Below, piece after piece: positions 35,151 through 43,908 of a stretch of DNA of 64,000 nt. This stretch comes from Amycolatopsis dendrobii. Its GTDB lineage: Bacteria > Actinomycetota > Actinomycetes > Mycobacteriales > Pseudonocardiaceae. Under the pieces are notes generated by a model. The model saw nothing but the letters and a program-made list of their open reading frames with translations, was not told the DNA's origin and searched no databases. The stretch lies in contig NZ_JACGZW010000008.1 of NCBI RefSeq assembly GCF_014145675.1, positions 186,001 to 250,000 of the forward strand, written 5' to 3'. The position numbers and the translations under genes were made by a program. Every line of letters starts with the position of its first letter. Position 1 is the first letter of the stretch.

Positions 35151-36053
35151 TCACCGCACCGCCGCGGCCATCTTCTCCAGCATCGGCCGGACGTCCCGGC
35201 GGCGGTAGCCGAGCAGCTCCGTCTCGCGGGCGTCCGGTTCGTAGGAAATCGTCGCGCCGCGGCCGGGGACCAGGACCCGGTCGGGCAGGAACGGGTGCTC
35301 CTCGTCGCGTTCTGCCAAGACCCGGCCCGAACCGGAGACGTCGAAGATCAGCTGGAAGTAGTCCCGGAAGCTGAGGTTTTCGTCGCCCACCAGGTACGCC
35401 GCACCGGATTCCCCGCGCAGCAGCGCGCCCTCGACCGCTTCGGCCAGGCTCCGCACGGACAGGTAGTTCGTCCCGCCGAGCGGTGCGAAGTCCGGCACCT
35501 TTCCGATTAGCTCCCCGCCGGCCCAGGCCAGCATTTTCGCGAACTGCCGCGTCGACCGGCCGGGTGCCATGCCGACGATCGACGGCGGGTTCAGCGTGCA
35601 CACCGTGAACCCGTCCCCGGCGAGGGCGCGCGCTCCTTCGTCGGCGAGGCGGCGCGCGTCGACGTACGGATTCGTTTCCGCGAGATCCGGCCGGACCTGG
35701 TGGTAGTAACTGCCGATCTGGACGAAACTTCCGACGCCGGCCCGTTTCGCGCGCGCCGCGATCGCGGTGACGCCGTCGATTTGGTACGTCCGCCAGAATT
35801 CCTCGTCGCCCCAGCCGGTGACGTGCCGGATGTCCTGCCCGGCCGCGAAAACGACGGCGTCGAACGGGGCGAGCGCGGCCTCGTCGAAACCGTCGTGGGC
35901 GTAGTCGCCGAGCAGCACCGGCAGGCCCGCCGCCAGCGAATCGGCGTCGGGTTCGTGTCGTCCGGCGACCGTGACGGCGTGCCCGGAGTCGCTCAGGTGC
36001 ACGGCGGTGTTCGCGCCGATCATGCCGGTGCCGCCGATGACCAAGACCTTCAT
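35151..36053 (-). CDS. NAD-dependent epimerase/dehydratase family protein
   Basis: A 300-residue extended SDR (MKVLVIGGTGMIGANTAVHL, GxxGxxG cofactor motif). The usual active-site YxxxK is not clear; YVDARRLADEGA has Arg where Lys is expected. ATG at 36053 was preferred to 36059 because GAGGA lies 6 nt before it. It is the third gene after an Rv3548c-like SDR and a MaoC hydratase, in a KstR2-boxed operon, so a role in steroid ring or side-chain metabolism is likely. I know no described steroid enzyme of this type in that position. Confidence 0.75.
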   Translation of the reverse strand: MKVLVIGGTGMIGANTAVHLSDSGHAVTVAGRHEPDADSLAAGLPVLLGDYAHDGFDEAALAPFDAVVFAAGQDIRHVTGWGDEEFWRTYQIDGVTAIAARAKRAGVGSFVQIGSYYHQVRPDLAETNPYVDARRLADEGARALAGDGFTVCTLNPPSIVGMAPGRSTRQFAKMLAWAGGELIGKVPDFAPLGGTNYLSVRSLAEAVEGALLRGESGAAYLVGDENLSFRDYFQLIFDVSGSGRVLAERDEEHPFLPDRVLVPGRGATISYEPDARETELLGYRRRDVRPMLEKMAAAVR

Positions 36054-36063
36054 GCGCATTCCT

Positions 36064-36849
36064 CTATCCGAAGTGGACTCGCCCGCCGTCGACCACCGGG
36101 CCGCGTTCCGACGTGATCCGCAGGCCGCCGTCGGACCAGCCTTCGACTCGCAGTTCCTCGCCGGGGAACACTGGTGCGGCGAACCGGCCTTCCAGCGACG
36201 TCAGGTCCGCCGGATGCGCGCCGACCTGCCGGGCCGCGACCAAAGCGCCCGCGCCGAGGGTGGCCAAACCGTGCAGGATCGGGCGCGGCTGGCCGATCCC
36301 GGCCGCTGCCGCGGGGTCGACGTGGATGTGATGCCGGTCCCCGAGCAACCGGTACAGCAGGGCTTGATTGTCCGCAGTGGACAACGGGACGGTCCAATCC
36401 GGACTGTCCAAAGCGGGCGGGCGGCCGGGGCCGCGCTCGCCGCCGAAACCGCCGATGCCGGGACAGAACAACGACCACGTCGCGACGAAGTAGTCCGATT
36501 CGACGGCCACGTCATACACCGCCGCGCTGCCCTTGTCCCATACCTCCGGAACCCGGGCCCGCATGGAAATCTCGCCCGCGGGCGGCAATGGCCGCAGAAC
36601 CCGCAACCGCTGCGAACCGTGCACCGCGTTGCCGACCTCGAACGCGCCGGCCGAGCCGAGGACGTCCGGGGCCCATTGGGCCAGCGTCAGCGCGAACGGC
36701 GGCAGCACCCGAAGCCGGTCCTCGAAGACCAAGTCGAGTTCGTCCGGCCGGGCACCGATGGCGAGGGCGTAGAGGATCGGGTCGCGGTCGGTGTAGGCGA
36801 CGGTGCGTTCGCCGAGGACACGACCCTTCCAGTCCGCGGGGCTGTTCAC
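36064..36849 (-). CDS. MaoC-like double hot-dog enoyl-CoA hydratase
   Basis: A 261-residue protein (TVAYTDRDPILYALAIGARP at the N-terminus) with the R-hydratase motif LYRLLGDRHHIHVDPAAAA in the C-terminal half, where Asn-Pro-Leu-His of the family is changed to HHIH, then PRPILHGLAT. It probably hydrates an enoyl-CoA; the pathway step is not certain. The GTG start overlaps the upstream SDR stop (GTGA), so it is coupled. It is related to the Hsd4B-like protein at 27258. Confidence 0.8.
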   Translation of the reverse strand: MNSPADWKGRVLGERTVAYTDRDPILYALAIGARPDELDLVFEDRLRVLPPFALTLAQWAPDVLGSAGAFEVGNAVHGSQRLRVLRPLPPAGEISMRARVPEVWDKGSAAVYDVAVESDYFVATWSLFCPGIGGFGGERGPGRPPALDSPDWTVPLSTADNQALLYRLLGDRHHIHVDPAAAAGIGQPRPILHGLATLGAGALVAARQVGAHPADLTSLEGRFAAPVFPGEELRVEGWSDGGLRITSERGPVVDGGRVHFG

Positions 36850-37754
36850 TGCGCTCCGTAAACCGGTTCGGGCGCGGGCGCTTCCTTCAGCAGCTCGCGC
36901 ACGGCCGGGCCGACTTCGTCCGCGGTCCAGCGCCGGTCCAGTTCGCGGGACGGACCGTGACTCCAGCCGTTCTCCACGCAGATCCGGCCGCCCTCGACCT
37001 CGATCACGCGGCCGGTGACGTCCGCCGCCTCCTCGCTGGCGAGCCACGCGACGATCGGCGACACGTTGCCCGGGTGCATCGCGTCGAACCCGTCCTCCGG
37101 CGCGGCCATCTGCGCCGCGAACGGGCCTTCGGTCATCCGGGTGCGCGCGGCCGGGGCGAGAGCGTTCACCGTGATGCCGTACCGGCCGAGCTCCGCCGCT
37201 CCGACCAGCGTCAACGCGGCGATCCCGGCTTTGGCGGCGCTGTAGCTGCCCTGGCCGACGCTGCCCTGGAGACCCGCACCGGAGGTGGTGTTGACGATCC
37301 GCGCCGCCCGCGTACGCCCCGCCTTCGCCTCCGCGCGCCAGTAACCCGCGGCGTGGTGCATCAGCGCGAAATGCCCCTTGAGGTGCACCGCGACGACCGC
37401 GTCCCACTCCTGCTCGCTGGTGGTCACGATCATCCGGTCGCGCACGAAGCCCGCGTTGTTGACCACGATGTCCAGCCCGCCGAACGCGTCGACCGCCTGC
37501 TGGACCAACGCTTCCGTCGCCGCGAAGTCGGCGACATCGGCACCGTTGGCCACCGCTTCGCCGCCCAGCGCGCGGATCGCCTCGACCACTTCGCCCGCCG
37601 GACCGTCGGACGCGCCTTCGCCCGCGCCCGACGTGCCGAGGTCGTTGACCACGACGCGTGCGCCCTGCCGGGCCAGCTCCAGCGCGTGCTCGCGGCCGAG
37701 CCCGCGGCCTGCCCCGGTCACGATCGCGACCCGGCCCTCCAAAATCCCGCTCAC
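36846..37754 (-). CDS. Short-chain dehydrogenase, Rv3548c-like (HIP pathway)
   Basis: A 302-residue SDR: VTGAGRGLGREHALELARQG, NNAGFVRDRMIVTT, IVNTTSGAGLQG (Ser), SYSAAK (Tyr, Lys) and a C-terminal tail (WSHGPSRELDRRW). Length and tail match the Rv3548c family of the M. tuberculosis KstR2 regulon. GTG at 37754 follows GGAG at 5 nt. It is divergent from echA20 across two KstR2 boxes. Likely a hydroxyacyl-CoA dehydrogenase acting on a HIP-derived intermediate. Confidence 0.8.
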   Translation of the reverse strand: MSGILEGRVAIVTGAGRGLGREHALELARQGARVVVNDLGTSGAGEGASDGPAGEVVEAIRALGGEAVANGADVADFAATEALVQQAVDAFGGLDIVVNNAGFVRDRMIVTTSEQEWDAVVAVHLKGHFALMHHAAGYWRAEAKAGRTRAARIVNTTSGAGLQGSVGQGSYSAAKAGIAALTLVGAAELGRYGITVNALAPAARTRMTEGPFAAQMAAPEDGFDAMHPGNVSPIVAWLASEEAADVTGRVIEVEGGRICVENGWSHGPSRELDRRWTADEVGPAVRELLKEAPAPEPVYGAQ

Positions 37755-37800
37755 ATCATCTCCGTTTCGTCGACCGGCCGGCGAGGCGGTTCCCCGTAAA

Positions 37801-37835
37801 CCAAGCAAGTGTTAGGCTACCAAGCAATCGCTAGG
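37801..37835. promoter_or_regulatory. Tandem KstR2 boxes between SDR and echA20
   Basis: CCAAGCAAGTGTTAGG (37801-37816) and CCAAGCAATCGCTAGG (37820-37835), 19 bp apart, are imperfect palindromes of the form CCAARCANNYGYTWGG. The right box overlaps a -10-like TAGGTT (37832-37837) for echA20 and the left one a minus-strand TAGCCT, so KstR2 binding would block both promoters. Confidence 0.75.
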
Positions 37836-37847
37836 TTAGGAACGCAC

Positions 37848-38606
37848 GTGACGATTTCCACGCAGCTCCACGACAACGGCACCTTCGTGGTCACCATGGA
37901 CTACCCGCCGGTGAACGCCCTGCCGGTCGCCGGATGGTTCCGCCTCGCCGAAACGGTCCGGCAGGCAGGCGAGGACCCGGCGGTGCACGTCGTCCTGCTC
38001 AGGGCCGAGGGACGCGGCTTCAACGCGGGCGTCGACATCAAGGAAATGCAGCGCACCACCGGTTTCGACGCCCTCGTCGGCGCGAACCGCGGCTGCTACC
38101 TGGCATTCAAGGCGATCTACGAATGCGCCGTCCCGGTGATCGCCGCGGTGAACGGCTTCTGCCTCGGCGGCGGTGTCGGCCTCGTCGGCAACTGCGACAC
38201 GATCATCGCCGCCGACGACGCGTACTTCGGCGTCCCCGAGGTAGACCGCGGCGCTTTGGGCGCGGCGACGCACCTCGCCCGCCTGGTCCCCCAGCACCTG
38301 ATGCGCACGCTGTACTTCACCAGCCGCACCATCGCGGCGAAAGACCTGGTCCAGCACGGCTCGGTACTGGAAACCGTGCCCGCCGCCGACCTGCACGACG
38401 CCGCACTCGCGCTGGCCGCCGAGGTAGCGGCGAAGGATCCGCGCGTCATCCGGGCCGCCAAAGCCGCGCTCAACGGCATCGACCCGATCGACGTCAACCG
38501 CAGCTACCGTTACGAACAGGGCTACACCTTCGAACTCAACCTCATCGGAGCCGCCGACGAACACCGCGACGCCTTCGTCGCCACCGGCCGCCCGATGAAC
38601 GACTGA
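37848..38606 (+). CDS. echA20: (crotonase-fold) HIEC-CoA ring hydrolase EchA20
   Basis: A 252-residue crotonase-superfamily protein (VLLRAEGRGFNAGVDIKEMQ; NGFCLGGGVGLVGNCD). It corresponds to EchA20 of the KstR2 regulon, which hydrolytically opens the last five-membered ring (ring D) of HIEC-CoA. The crotonase oxyanion hole is intact. GTG at 37848 follows TTAGGAACGCAC. ipdC follows 16 bp later, as echA20 and ipdC lie together in mycobacteria. Confidence 0.87.
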   Translation: MTISTQLHDNGTFVVTMDYPPVNALPVAGWFRLAETVRQAGEDPAVHVVLLRAEGRGFNAGVDIKEMQRTTGFDALVGANRGCYLAFKAIYECAVPVIAAVNGFCLGGGVGLVGNCDTIIAADDAYFGVPEVDRGALGAATHLARLVPQHLMRTLYFTSRTIAAKDLVQHGSVLETVPAADLHDAALALAAEVAAKDPRVIRAAKAALNGIDPIDVNRSYRYEQGYTFELNLIGAADEHRDAFVATGRPMND

Positions 38607-38622
38607 CCTCTCGAGGAGACCC

Positions 38623-39681
38623 GTGCCTCTCCGCACCCCGCTCACCGAGCTCACCGGCGTGACCCACCCGATCGTGCAAACCGGCATGGGCTGGGTCGCC
38701 GGCCCGCGCCTGGTCTCCGCGACCGCCAATGCCGGAGCTCTGGGCATCCTCGCCTCCGCGACGATGACCTACGACGAACTCGACCACGCCATCAAAGAAG
38801 TCAAGCAGCGCACGGACAAGCCCTTCGGCGTGAACCTCCGCGCCGACGCGGGCGACGCCGCCGAACGCGTCGAACTGCTGATACAGCACGGCGTCAAGGT
38901 GGCATCTTTCGCCCTGGCGCCCAAAAAGGACCTGATCGCCCGCCTGAAGGACCACGGCCTGGTCGTCATGCCCTCCGTCGGCGCCGCGCGACATGCCGAA
39001 AAAGTCGCCTCATGGGGCGCGGACCTGGTGATGATGCAAGGCGGCGAGGGCGGCGGCCACACCGGTCCGACCGCCACCACCCTGCTGCTGCCGTCCGTAC
39101 TGGACGCAGTTGACATCCCAGTGGTCGCCGCTGGAGGATTCTTCGACGGCCGCGGCCTAGCCGCCGCACTTGCGTACGGCGCCGCCGGCATCGGGATGGG
39201 CACGCGTTTCCTGCTCACCAGCGACAGCGCGGTGCCGGATGAAATCAAACGCACCTACCTGGGCTTCGGCCTGGACGGCACCGTCGTCACCACCAAGGCC
39301 GACGGCATGCCGCATCGGCTGTTGCGCACCCCGTTCATCGAGGGCCTCACGAAGGAAGGCTTCGTGCAACGCATGGCGCGGACTCTGCGCCGAACGAAGG
39401 ATTTCAAGCGCCTGAGCGGCCAATCCTGGCCGTCCTTGGTCGCCGACGGCCTCCGCATGAAACGCGGCAGCGACCGCTCGTGGACGCAGACGATGCTGGC
39501 CGCGAACACCCCCATGCTGCTCAAAGCAGGCCTGGTGGAAGGCGACACCAAGGCCGGGATGCTGGCGTCCGGGCAGGTGGTCGGGGTGATCGAGGATCTG
39601 CCGAGCTGCGCGGAACTGGTGACCCGGATCGTGGACGCCGCACAGGAGCGGCTGAAAGCCACCAGCGCCCTGCTGGACTGA
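38623..39681 (+). CDS. ipdC: Flavin-dependent oxidoreductase IpdC
   Basis: A 352-residue nitronate-monooxygenase-fold TIM barrel (PIVQTGMGWVAGPRLVSATA; MMQGGEGGGHTGPTATTLLL; AAGGFFDGRGLAAALAYGAA), the FMN-binding signature. It matches IpdC of HIP catabolism, which acts on the 5-hydroxy-indene-carboxyl-CoA intermediate before ring opening. GTG at 38623 follows GAGGAGA. It is cotranscribed with echA20 and ends at a stem-loop. Confidence 0.9.
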   Translation: MPLRTPLTELTGVTHPIVQTGMGWVAGPRLVSATANAGALGILASATMTYDELDHAIKEVKQRTDKPFGVNLRADAGDAAERVELLIQHGVKVASFALAPKKDLIARLKDHGLVVMPSVGAARHAEKVASWGADLVMMQGGEGGGHTGPTATTLLLPSVLDAVDIPVVAAGGFFDGRGLAAALAYGAAGIGMGTRFLLTSDSAVPDEIKRTYLGFGLDGTVVTTKADGMPHRLLRTPFIEGLTKEGFVQRMARTLRRTKDFKRLSGQSWPSLVADGLRMKRGSDRSWTQTMLAANTPMLLKAGLVEGDTKAGMLASGQVVGVIEDLPSCAELVTRIVDAAQERLKATSALLD

Positions 39682-39691
39682 GTCCAAGCAC

Positions 39692-39737
39692 GTGAGGGAA
39701 CCCTGCGGGACTCCGATTTCCTCAGGGTTCCCCTCGC
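39692..39737. terminator. Stem-loop between ipdC and fadA6
   Basis: GAGGGAACCCTG and CAGGGTTCCCCTC form a 12-bp stem (one bulge) with a loop of about 17 nt, between the convergent ends of ipdC and fadA6. Acts as terminator for either side. Confidence 0.65.
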
Positions 39738-39788
39738 GTACTTCACGAGCCCCGCCAAACCGCAGCCACCCCGCCCCGGAACCGCAGG

Positions 39789-40940
39789 TTAAAGCCGCTC
39801 GAGCACAGTCACGTTCGCCTGCCCGCCGCCCTCGCACATGACCTGCAACCCATACCGCCCCCCGCTCCGCTCCAATTCGTGCAGCAAAGTGGTCATCAAC
39901 CGAGCACCCGTCGCCCCGATTGGGTGCCCCAGCGCGATCCCGCCCCCATTGACATTGACCTTCTCGTGCGGCACGCCGATCTCCTGCATCCAAGCGAGAA
40001 CCACCGGCGCGAACGCTTCATTGCACTCGAACAAGTCAATGTCGTCCACGGACAGCCCGGTCTTCTCCAACGCCCGCTGAGTGGCCGGAATAGGCGCGGT
40101 CAGCATCCACACCGGATCCGCCCCGTACACGCTGATGTGATGCACCCGCGCCCGCGGCGTCAAACCGTGCTCCGACACCGCACGTTCGGACGCGATCAGC
40201 ATAGCCCCGGCGCCGTCACTGATCTGCGACGCCACCGCGGCAGTAAGCGGACTTCCCTCCTCAAGAGGCTTGAGCCCGGCCATCTTCTCCAAAGTCGTGT
40301 CCCGGCGCGGCCCCTCGTCCACAGCGAACGGCCCGACCGGCGCGATTTCCCGGGAGAACCGCCCGGCATCGATGGCCGCCAACGCCCGCCGATGGCTCTC
40401 GAACGCGAATTCCTCCAGCACGGCCCGGGAAAGCCCCCACTTCTCGGCGATCATCCGCGCCGACCGGAACTGCGAAACCTCCTGGTCCCCATACCGAGCC
40501 ACCCACCCGGGCGACTCCGCGAAGGGCGTGCTGAACCCGAACTGCTGCCCCACCGCCATCGCCGAAGAAATCGGAATAGCGGACATGTTCTGCACTCCTC
40601 CGGCCACCACAAGATCCGCGGTCCCGGACATCACCCCCTGCGCCGCGAAGTGCACCGCCTGCTGGCTCGACCCGCACTGCCGGTCGATGGTCACCCCAGG
40701 CACATGATCCGGCAGTCCGGCCACCAGCCAGCCAGTCCGAGCCACATCCCCAGCCTGCGACCCGATCGTGTCGCAACACCCGAACACGACGTCGTCCACC
40801 GCACCGGGATCGATCCCGGTCCGCTCCACCAGCGCACGGATCGCGTGCGCCGCCAAGTCGGCGGAATGCATCGCGGCGAGCGAACCGCCGCGTCGGCCCA
40901 CCGGAGTGCGAACCGCGTCCACCACATATGCCTCAGGCAC
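39789..40940 (-). CDS. fadA6: Thiolase FadA6 (HIP pathway)
   Basis: A 383-residue thiolase: AYVVDAVRTPVGRRGGSLAA, DRQCGSSQQAVHFAA (nucleophile Cys near 90), NEAFAPVVLAW, GHPIGATG and CEGGGQANV. Context identifies it as FadA6, which thiolytically cleaves MeDODA-CoA produced by IpdAB into MOODA-CoA and acetyl-CoA. It follows ipdF by 17 bp in the fadE30-ipdF-fadA6 operon, the gene set of the mycobacterial KstR2 regulon. Confidence 0.9.
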   Translation of the reverse strand: MPEAYVVDAVRTPVGRRGGSLAAMHSADLAAHAIRALVERTGIDPGAVDDVVFGCCDTIGSQAGDVARTGWLVAGLPDHVPGVTIDRQCGSSQQAVHFAAQGVMSGTADLVVAGGVQNMSAIPISSAMAVGQQFGFSTPFAESPGWVARYGDQEVSQFRSARMIAEKWGLSRAVLEEFAFESHRRALAAIDAGRFSREIAPVGPFAVDEGPRRDTTLEKMAGLKPLEEGSPLTAAVASQISDGAGAMLIASERAVSEHGLTPRARVHHISVYGADPVWMLTAPIPATQRALEKTGLSVDDIDLFECNEAFAPVVLAWMQEIGVPHEKVNVNGGGIALGHPIGATGARLMTTLLHELERSGGRYGLQVMCEGGGQANVTVLERL

Positions 40941-40957
40941 GAAATCCTCCAGCGGGA

Positions 40958-41758
40958 TCAGGGATGCTGACTGCTCACCGAGACGACTTCACCAGTGAGA
41001 TAAGACGAATAAGCACTAGCGAGAAACACCATCACATTGGCGACTTCCCACGGCTCGGCGGCCCGCCCGAACGCCTCGCGCCCCTTGAGTTCGGTCAGCA
41101 GTTCGGCAGTAGTGACCTTCTCCAGGAACGGATGCATCGCCAGACTGGGCGACACCGCATTGACCCGGATCCCCGACGAAGCCAGATCCATCGCCGCGGA
41201 ACGGGTCAACGCCATCACCCCGGCCTTGGCCGCCGCGTAATGCGCCTGGCCCTCCTGCGCTCGCCAGCCGATCACCGAGGCGTTGTTCACGATCACCCCG
41301 CGACAACCGCGAGCGATCATCCGCCGGGACGCCGCCCGGACGCACCGGAAAGTCCCGGTCAAAGTCACGTCGAGGACCAGCGACCATTGCTCGTCAGTCA
41401 TCTCGGTGATCGAAGCGGTGCCCCCGAGACCGGCGTTGTTCACCATGACCTCGACCCCGCCGAACGGGTCGGCCGCGTCCAGCAAGGCGGCGACCTGCTC
41501 TTCTTTGGTCACATCGCACACCACTGACGCGACCCGCTCGGCACCGAACTCCGCGCCCAGCTTGGCGGCCGCCTCGGCAAGCCGTCGCTCGTGGGTATCC
41601 CCGATCACGACCGCCCGGGCGTCTTCTTCCAGGCACCGCCGGGCAATCGCCGCCCCGATGCCCGCGCCCGCCGCGGCAGTCACGACGACCACGCGCTCGG
41701 CGAGCAAGCCATGCCCGGGCACGTAATCAGGCGCGGGCTGTTCCGGTTTAACGCTCAC
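40958..41758 (-). CDS. ipdF: Short-chain dehydrogenase IpdF
   Basis: A 266-residue SDR starting MSVKPEQPAPDYVPGHGLL. The cofactor motif VTAAAGAGIGAAIA has AAG instead of the usual TGA. Ser is in VIVNNASVIG and HYAAAK gives Tyr and Lys. It corresponds to IpdF, the 5-hydroxy-HIP-CoA dehydrogenase of the C/D-ring pathway. It overlaps fadE30 by 4 nt and precedes fadA6. Confidence 0.87.
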   Translation of the reverse strand: MSVKPEQPAPDYVPGHGLLAERVVVVTAAAGAGIGAAIARRCLEEDARAVVIGDTHERRLAEAAAKLGAEFGAERVASVVCDVTKEEQVAALLDAADPFGGVEVMVNNAGLGGTASITEMTDEQWSLVLDVTLTGTFRCVRAASRRMIARGCRGVIVNNASVIGWRAQEGQAHYAAAKAGVMALTRSAAMDLASSGIRVNAVSPSLAMHPFLEKVTTAELLTELKGREAFGRAAEPWEVANVMVFLASAYSSYLTGEVVSVSSQHP

Positions 41759-42933
41759 GGTCGCGGCTCCCTAGGCAGGCCGAGCACGCGCTCGGCAATG
41801 ATGTTGCGCTGGATTTCGTCCGAACCGCCGTAAATCGTGTCGGCCCGGCTGAACAAGAAAAGCGTCTGCTGAGCATCGAGGTCGTAAGAACCGGCGGCGG
41901 TCAACGCGGAACCCCCGCGGACCTCCATCGCCAGCTCCCCCAGTTCCCGATGCCACCGGGCCCACAACAGCTTCGACACCGACGCTTCCGGCCCCTGCGA
42001 CCCAGCCTCGTACGCGCTCAGGGTCCGCAGCGCGTGCACCCGCAGCACCTCGAGGCCGACGGCAGCTCGCGCCAACCGATCCCGCACCACCGGATCGTCA
42101 TAACGCCCGTTCTCTTGCGCGGCGGCGACCACGCCGGCCAGCTCCCGGGCAAACCCGACCTGCTGCCCGATCGTCGACACCCCGCGTTCGAACCCGAGCG
42201 TCGCCATCGCGACCCGCCACCCGTCCCCGGGCGCGCCCACCACGAGGGACTCCGAAGTCCGCGCCCCGTCGAAGAAGACCTCGTTGAACTCGCTGGTCCC
42301 GGTCAGCTGCCGGATCGGCCGCACCTCGACCCCGGGCTGGTCCATCGGCACCAGCAAATACGACAGTCCGGCATGCCGCCGGGAACCCCGCTCGGTCCGC
42401 ACCACCGCGAAACACCACTGCGCGTGCTGCGCGAGCGACGTCCAGATCTTCTGCCCGTCGATCACCCACTCCCCGCCCTCCAGCCGGGCCCGCGTCCGCA
42501 CCCCGGCAAGGTCCGACCCCGCGCCCGGCTCCGAATAGCCCTGGCACCACAGCTCGGCGACCCCGACGATGCCCGGCAAGAACCGCCGCCGCTGCTCGTC
42601 CGTGCCGTGCGCGATCAGGGTGGGCCCGAGCAGTTCCTCGCCAAGGTGGTTGACCCGCGCCGGAGCGTTCGACCGCGCGTACTCCTCGTGGAAGATCACC
42701 TGCCGCAGCAGGCTCAGCCCGCGCCCGCCGTACTCGACCGGCCAGCCGAGGCAGGTCCAGCCGTGCGCGGCCAGATGCTGGTTCCACGCCTGCCGCTCCT
42801 CCGGCGCCTCGTGCTCGCGCCCGGATCCGCCGAGGCCCTTCAGCGCGGCGAACTCGCCCGCGAGGTGGTCGCCGAGCCACTCGCGCACCTCGGCGCGGAA
42901 CTGCTCGTCCTCGGGGGTGTAGCGAAGATCCAC
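41755..42933 (-). CDS. fadE30: Acyl-CoA dehydrogenase FadE30
   Basis: A 392-residue ACAD (MDLRYTPEDEQFRAEVREWL; GYSEPGAGSDLAGVRTRARL; IYGGSDEIQRNIIAERVLGL). It matches FadE30, which begins beta-oxidation of the propionate side chain of HIP-CoA. The GTG start at 42933 follows AGGAGGACGG. It is the first gene of the fadE30-ipdF-fadA6 operon and shares a KstR2-boxed divergent promoter with the enoyl-CoA hydratase at 43030. Confidence 0.9.
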   Translation of the reverse strand: MDLRYTPEDEQFRAEVREWLGDHLAGEFAALKGLGGSGREHEAPEERQAWNQHLAAHGWTCLGWPVEYGGRGLSLLRQVIFHEEYARSNAPARVNHLGEELLGPTLIAHGTDEQRRRFLPGIVGVAELWCQGYSEPGAGSDLAGVRTRARLEGGEWVIDGQKIWTSLAQHAQWCFAVVRTERGSRRHAGLSYLLVPMDQPGVEVRPIRQLTGTSEFNEVFFDGARTSESLVVGAPGDGWRVAMATLGFERGVSTIGQQVGFARELAGVVAAAQENGRYDDPVVRDRLARAAVGLEVLRVHALRTLSAYEAGSQGPEASVSKLLWARWHRELGELAMEVRGGSALTAAGSYDLDAQQTLFLFSRADTIYGGSDEIQRNIIAERVLGLPREPRP

Positions 42934-42969
42934 CCGTCCTCCTGGTCCGCCGGTGCCGGTCCGGTCACG

Positions 42970-42996
42970 CTACCAAACCAAGCACTTGTTTGGTAG
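42970..42996. promoter_or_regulatory. KstR2 box with outer palindrome, fadE30/hydratase divergent promoter
   Basis: Within CTACCAAA (42970-42977) and TTTGGTAG (42989-42996), which are perfect arms, 42977-42990 reads ACCAAGCACTTGTT, an exact fit to AnCAAGnnCTTGnT. -10 candidates TAGCAT (42994-42999, plus) and TAGCGT (42971-42966, minus) overlap both ends. Confidence 0.85.
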
Positions 42997-43029
42997 CATC
43001 GCCGCCGAACCGAGAAGGAGTGATGCGCG

Positions 43030-43908
43030 TTGAGCGGAACCGAAGAAAGCACCGACGAGCAGGTCGTGACGTACGAGGTGCGCGGTCCGGTCGCGGTCGT
43101 CACGCTGAACCGGCCGCAGTACCGCAACGCCCAGAACTCGAAGATGACCTACGCGCTGGACGCCGCCTTCACCAAGGCCGTGGACGACGCGGACGTCAAG
43201 GCGATCGTGCTGGCGGGCAACGGCAAGCACTTCTGCGCCGGGCACGACATCGGCACCCCTGGCCGCGACATCGACCAGAGCTTCGAGCGCAAAGCGGTCA
43301 TCTGGTGGGACCACACCGACCGGGCGGGCGTCGATTCGCGGTTCGCCCGCGAGTCGGAGGTCTACCTCGGCATGTGCCGCCGGTGGCGGGAGATCCCGAA
43401 GCCGGTCATCGCGATGGTGCAGGGCGCCTGCATCGCGGGCGGCCTGATGCTCGCGTGGTCGTGCGACTTCATCGTGGCCTCCGACGACGCGTTCTTCTCC
43501 GACCCGGTCGTGCGGATGGGCATCCCGGGCGTCGAGTACTTCGCGCACCCGTGGGTGATGAACCCGCGCGCTGCGAAGGAATTCCTCTACACCGGCGACC
43601 GATTCGGGGCGGACCGCGCGCAGGCGCTCGGCATGGTCAACCACGTCGTGCCGCGCGCCGAACTCGAAGAAGCGACGTTCGCGATCGCCGAGCGGATCGC
43701 GCAGATGCCGCAACTCGGCCTCGCGCTCACGAAGAAGGCCGTCAACCAGGCTGAAGACCTGATGGGCATGCGGTCCGGAATGGACTCGGTGTTCGGCCTG
43801 CACCACGCCGCGCACGCACACAACGCCGAACTGGACACCGACTCGCTCGCCGGGCTCGACGCGCGTTCCATGGCGAAAGCCAACAAGAAGGCCGCGGGAG
43901 AGTCATGA
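43030..43908 (+). CDS. Enoyl-CoA hydratase/isomerase of the HIP operon
   Basis: A 292-residue crotonase: VAVVTLNRPQYRNAQNSKMT, VLAGNGKHFCAGHDIGTPG, QGACIAGGLMLAWSCDFIVA. It presumably hydrates an enoyl-CoA made by FadE30 or FadE31-33. The TTG start at 43030 lies 12 nt after AGAAGGAG, longer than usual; an internal GTG at 43066 would lose 12 residues. It overlaps fadE31 by 4 nt and leads the plus-strand operon hydratase-fadE31-fadE32-fadE33-VOC-ipdA-ipdB. Confidence 0.8.
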   Translation: MSGTEESTDEQVVTYEVRGPVAVVTLNRPQYRNAQNSKMTYALDAAFTKAVDDADVKAIVLAGNGKHFCAGHDIGTPGRDIDQSFERKAVIWWDHTDRAGVDSRFARESEVYLGMCRRWREIPKPVIAMVQGACIAGGLMLAWSCDFIVASDDAFFSDPVVRMGIPGVEYFAHPWVMNPRAAKEFLYTGDRFGADRAQALGMVNHVVPRAELEEATFAIAERIAQMPQLGLALTKKAVNQAEDLMGMRSGMDSVFGLHHAAHAHNAELDTDSLAGLDARSMAKANKKAAGES

